A DNA stretch of 64,000 bases from UBA11524 sp045591175 (GTDB lineage: Bacteria; Bacillota; Clostridia; Christensenellales; Aristaeellaceae), in NCBI GenBank assembly GCA_045591175.1, contig JAZNSI010000038.1:1-64000 (forward strand), written 5' to 3'. The translations under genes and the position numbers were made by a program. The stretch's first letter is position 1. Each line of letters starts with the position of its first letter. Shown piece by piece: positions 61,226-64,000 of the stretch. The notes beneath the pieces were generated by a model. The model had not been told where the DNA came from. It made no database searches and worked only from the letters and a program-made list of their open reading frames with translations.

Positions 61226-62839
61226 ATGAAGCTGACTTACCAGGGCATTCAGGACAAGGCCGCCTTTGCCGCTGCCGGCATTGCGCTGCCCAAGTTTGAC
61301 TGGAAATCCATGTGTGCTGAAACCGAAAAGGCTCCCGTGTGGGTGCATTTCGGCGCGGGCAATATCTTCCGCGGATTCATCGCCGTGCTGCAGCAGCGCC
61401 TGCTGAACGAGGGCCTCGCTGCCAGCGGCATCGTCGCGGCGGAAACCTTCGACTATGACATCATCAACAAGATCTACGATCCCTTTGACTCCATGACGCT
61501 GATGGTCACCCTCAAGCCCGACGGCTCCACCGACAAGGAAGTCATCGCGTCCATCGCCAAGGGCATCCGTGCGGATTCCTCCGACGCAGGGGAGTGGGCG
61601 GCGCTGAAGGCCTGCTTTACAAATCCTGCGCTGCAGATGGCGTCCTTCACCATCACCGAGAAGGGCTATGCCCTCACCAACGTCAAGGGCGAAGTGATGC
61701 CCGTCGTCACCGAGGACATCGCGAACGGCCCCGACAAGGCCCGCCACGCCATGGCTGTCGTCGCAGCGATGCTGTATGCCCGCTATCAGGCCGGCGCACA
61801 GCCCATTGCCATGGTGTCCATGGACAACTGCAGCCACAACGGCGCAAAGCTGAAGGAATCCGTCACTGCCATCGTGGACGGCTGGGTCGTCAACGGCCAT
61901 GTGCCTGCCGCCTTCGCCGCGTGGGTGAAGGAAGAGACGAATGTCTCCTTCCCCTGGAGCATGATCGACAAGATCACCCCCCGTCCCGCCGACGTCATCC
62001 GTGACCAGCTGGCGGAGCTGGGCGTGGAGGACATGGCGCCCGTCGTCACCACCCGCAACACCTACATCGCGCCCTTCGTCAACGCGGAGGCTCCCCAGTA
62101 CCTGGTGGTGGAGGATCGCTTCCCCAATGGCCGTCCTGCGCTGGAGAAGGCCGGCGTGTACCTCACTGACCGCGACACCGGCAACATGACCGAGCGCATG
62201 AAGGTCACCACCTGCCCCAACCCCCTGCACACTGCGCTGGCGGTGTACGGCTGCCTGCTGGGCTACACCTCTATCGCGGCCGAAATGCAGGATGAGCAGC
62301 TGGTCAAGCTGGTCAAGACCATTGGCTATGTCGAGGGTCTGCCGGTGGTGGTTGATCCCAAGATCATCGATCCCAGGGCATTCATTGACGAGGTGGTGGA
62401 GCAGCGCCTGCCCAACCCCTTCATCCCCGACATGCCCCAGCGTATCGCCACCGACACTTCCCTGAAGGTGCCGATCCGCTTTGGCGAGACCATCAAGTCC
62501 TACATCGCTGATCCGGAGAAGGACGTGACCTCGCTGACCGCCATCCCGCTGGCGATTGCCGGTTGGCTGCGCTACCTGCTGGCGGTGGACGACGAGGGCA
62601 ATACCATGCCCGTATCCTCCGACCCGATGCTGCCCGCGCTGCAGGCGGAACTGGCCGGCGTGGAGCTGGGCAAGCCGGAATCCTGCAAGGGTAAGCTGGA
62701 TGGTATCCTGCGCAATGCGCTGATCTTCGCGGTGGACCTGAAGGAAGCCGGTCTGGCGGAGAAGATCGAGGGTTACCTGAGCGAGATGCTCGCCGGCCCC
62801 GGCGCAGTCCGTGCGACGCTGAAGAAGTACCTCGGCTGA
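61226..62839 (+). CDS. uxuB: D-mannonate oxidoreductase / fructuronate reductase (mannitol dehydrogenase family)
   Basis: 537 residues from the ATG at 61226 after AGGAGG. It reduces D-fructuronate to D-mannonate with NADH, the step before UxuA. VWVHFGAGNIFRGFIAVLQQ is the Rossmann motif; the polyol-dehydrogenase catalytic lysine region is KITPRPAD; VEDRFPNGRPALEKAGV and NPLHTALAVYGCLLGY are family-typical. Other mannitol-dehydrogenase-family activities are possible, but the uxuA neighbour makes this the natural call. Confidence 0.9.
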   Translation: MKLTYQGIQDKAAFAAAGIALPKFDWKSMCAETEKAPVWVHFGAGNIFRGFIAVLQQRLLNEGLAASGIVAAETFDYDIINKIYDPFDSMTLMVTLKPDGSTDKEVIASIAKGIRADSSDAGEWAALKACFTNPALQMASFTITEKGYALTNVKGEVMPVVTEDIANGPDKARHAMAVVAAMLYARYQAGAQPIAMVSMDNCSHNGAKLKESVTAIVDGWVVNGHVPAAFAAWVKEETNVSFPWSMIDKITPRPADVIRDQLAELGVEDMAPVVTTRNTYIAPFVNAEAPQYLVVEDRFPNGRPALEKAGVYLTDRDTGNMTERMKVTTCPNPLHTALAVYGCLLGYTSIAAEMQDEQLVKLVKTIGYVEGLPVVVDPKIIDPRAFIDEVVEQRLPNPFIPDMPQRIATDTSLKVPIRFGETIKSYIADPEKDVTSLTAIPLAIAGWLRYLLAVDDEGNTMPVSSDPMLPALQAELAGVELGKPESCKGKLDGILRNALIFAVDLKEAGLAEKIEGYLSEMLAGPGAVRATLKKYLG

Positions 62840-62850
62840 TGACAACAAAA

Positions 62851-62890
62851 AAGGGGCCGCATTCCCGGTGGGGGAGTGCGGCTCCTTTGT
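62851..62890 (+). terminator. Terminator of uxuB
   Basis: GGGGCCGCATTCCC and GGGGAGTGCGGCTCC form a long stem with one or two wobble pairs, followed by TTTGT. Confidence 0.8.
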
Positions 62891-62902
62891 ATACCAGGCA
62901 CA

Positions 62903-62930
62903 GAAAAACTCCCCTGCCGGAGCAGGGGAG
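62903..62930 (-). terminator. Terminator of the FMN-binding protein gene
   Basis: On the minus strand CTCCCCTGC and GCAGGGGAG pair around a 4-base loop and are followed by TTTTTC. Confidence 0.9.
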
Positions 62931-62945
62931 CGATGGAAGCAAAGA

Positions 62946-63881
62946 TTACTTCACCTGAGCCAGGGCGTTGTTCACAGCCTCGATCAGACCCTGAGAAGAG
63001 TAGGTCGCGTTGGCAACAACGTCAACACCAGCGGTGCCGTTGGCAGCGATGATCGCGTCGGGCAGGGTGTTGAAGGCCATGTCGCAGATGCCGGGAGTGT
63101 CGCCGTGCTCCAGCACTTCGATCTTGGCGATCTTGTCGCCGTCCATGGTCACCTTGACCTTGACGTCGCCGTGGAAGCCCTTGCCCACGCCGATGTACTC
63201 GTTGGCGGCCAGCTCGGGAGCTTCCTCAGCCTCAACGGAGGGAGCGGCGGCAAAGCCGTACAGGACGTTCAGGTGCTGGACCAGCTGGCCAGCCACGTCA
63301 GCGGACAGAGAAGCACAGCGGACGCCGCGCTCGGGAGAGCCAAACTCGAAGCCGGAAGCGGCCATCCAGTTACCCACGGAGTCCTTGCACAGCTCGGAGC
63401 CGGCAACGGTATGGACGGTGTGCTCGGGCTTGTCAGCGGGCTGGTAGATGGGCAGGTTGGTGCTCTCGTACCACTCGTAGATCTTGGTGCGGATGCCGGA
63501 CATGTCAGCGCCGGTGGCGAACAGGTTCAGCACGGCGAAGGCGCCGCCCAGGGAGCCGCACAGGTTGCGACGGCCGTAGCCACCGCCGCCATGGGCGAAC
63601 ATGCGGCCATCGATCTGGTTGTAGGGGTAGCCGTACTTTTCAGCCAGCAGGTCCAGGATGCCGGAGGCAACGCCAGCGCAGCAGCCGCCCTTGGCGAAGA
63701 AGTTGGCGTAGACCTTATCCTGCACTTCCTTCACGTCCAGGCCCGGCCAGGTCCAGGGGAAGGCGGGAGCGGCGATCTCAGCCTCAGCAGAAGCAGCGGC
63801 GGGGATGGCAGCGACGGCGGCGGCGCCCAGGGACACCTTGCCAGCCAGCTTCAGGAAGTCGCGGCGATTCAGATTGCTCAT
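62946..63881 (-). CDS. Tat-exported C_GCAxxG_C_C and FMN-binding domain protein
   Basis: 311 residues; the ATG at 63881 follows AGGAGG, preferred to a TTG two codons earlier. A twin-arginine signal (NRRDFLKLAG, then AAAVAAIPAAASAEA) directs folded export. The first domain is of the C_GCAxxG_C_C type (KGGCCAGVASGILDLL, RNLCGSLGG, ELCKDSVGNW, RGVRCASLS), suggesting a Cys-ligated cofactor. A C-terminal FMN-binding domain follows (VKVTMDGDKIAKIEVLEHGDTPGICDMA) with the attachment motif present as VVANATYSS in place of the usual SGATYSS. It probably works in extracytoplasmic electron transfer. The promoter carries a DtxR-type palindrome. Confidence 0.85.
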   Translation of the reverse strand: MSNLNRRDFLKLAGKVSLGAAAVAAIPAAASAEAEIAAPAFPWTWPGLDVKEVQDKVYANFFAKGGCCAGVASGILDLLAEKYGYPYNQIDGRMFAHGGGGYGRRNLCGSLGGAFAVLNLFATGADMSGIRTKIYEWYESTNLPIYQPADKPEHTVHTVAGSELCKDSVGNWMAASGFEFGSPERGVRCASLSADVAGQLVQHLNVLYGFAAAPSVEAEEAPELAANEYIGVGKGFHGDVKVKVTMDGDKIAKIEVLEHGDTPGICDMAFNTLPDAIIAANGTAGVDVVANATYSSQGLIEAVNNALAQVK

Positions 63882-63934
63882 TTTCAATTTCCTCCTATTC
63901 GGATTCTCATCGTGCTTCTTGCACGGTTACAGAT

Positions 63935-63969
63935 ATTATACATCAAAAAAACAATTTAGGCAAGCCTAA
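63935..63969 (-). promoter_or_regulatory. Promoter with DtxR-type palindrome
   Basis: On the minus strand TTGCCT (63958-63963) and TATAAT (63935-63940) are 17 bases apart. The palindrome TTAGGCAAGCCTAA (63956-63969) covers the -35, so a bound repressor would block it. It resembles metal-responsive DtxR/IdeR family sites. Confidence 0.7.
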
Positions 63970-64000
63970 TTTGATAAATATCCTACAAAACAGAGGATTT

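Overview
The window is a GC-rich chromosomal segment of an anaerobic, Gram-positive-type bacterium, most likely an uncultured Clostridia (Bacillota) lineage. The evidence is strong AGGAGG ribosome sites, sigma-A promoters with 16-18 base spacers, the tig-clpP-clpX-lonB-lon-engB order of Bacillota, a pyruvate formate-lyase pair, a small NrdD-like protein, a dcw division cluster whose MurE carries the meso-diaminopimelate motif, and uronate catabolism genes. The exact genus cannot be read from the sequence.

Layout. 1-246 is the end of a GGGtGRT-family gene. 429-5666 (minus) holds the most intriguing pair: a TIR / membrane / beta-propeller protein followed by a membrane protein with two Rossmann domains and a RyR domain. 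5922-14526 is mixed housekeeping and signalling: an NrdD-like small protein, a sugar-binding-domain/GGDEF protein, pullulanase, a phosphoesterase, an AEC transporter, a flavin reductase, a GNAT enzyme coupled to a 55-residue membrane peptide, and a NUDIX hydrolase. 14709-19493 encodes a 1594-residue surface protein with ten MucBP-like repeats and four SH3-like domains. 19584-22390 is a TrkAH potassium system; an inverted pair of perfect DnaA boxes lies upstream of it. 22539-26336 is an unexplained operon (two alpha/beta hydrolases, an ATP-grasp ligase, a lipoprotein). 26512-30705 has a methyltransferase, tRNA-Leu(GAG), a DUF368 lipid-carrier transporter, an aldo-keto reductase and an RNA methyltransferase.

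30906-43114 is the proteostasis block: tig, clpP, clpX, lonB, lon, engB. It is interrupted by a 600-base repeat-rich noncoding island between tig and clpP, and by pflB-pflA on the opposite strand between clpX and lonB. 43278-45293 has a Cys-rich CAP protein, a zinc-ribbon protein and a phosphoesterase. 45607-59536 is the division and wall cluster mraZ-ftsL-pbp-murE-mraY-murD-ftsW-murA-ftsQ-ftsA-ftsZ. It lacks rsmH, murF, murG, murC and murB, and murA occupies the usual murG-murC-murB place. 59667-59792 is a short SRP RNA without an evident Alu domain. 60065-62839 is uxuA-uxuB. The window closes with a Tat-exported FMN-binding protein whose promoter carries a DtxR-type palindrome.

Together the genes describe a fermentative carbohydrate user (pullulanase, uronates, pyruvate formate-lyase) with a standard division and protein quality-control core. 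Accessory content is concentrated at 0.4-5.7 kb, 14.7-19.5 kb and 22.5-26.4 kb.
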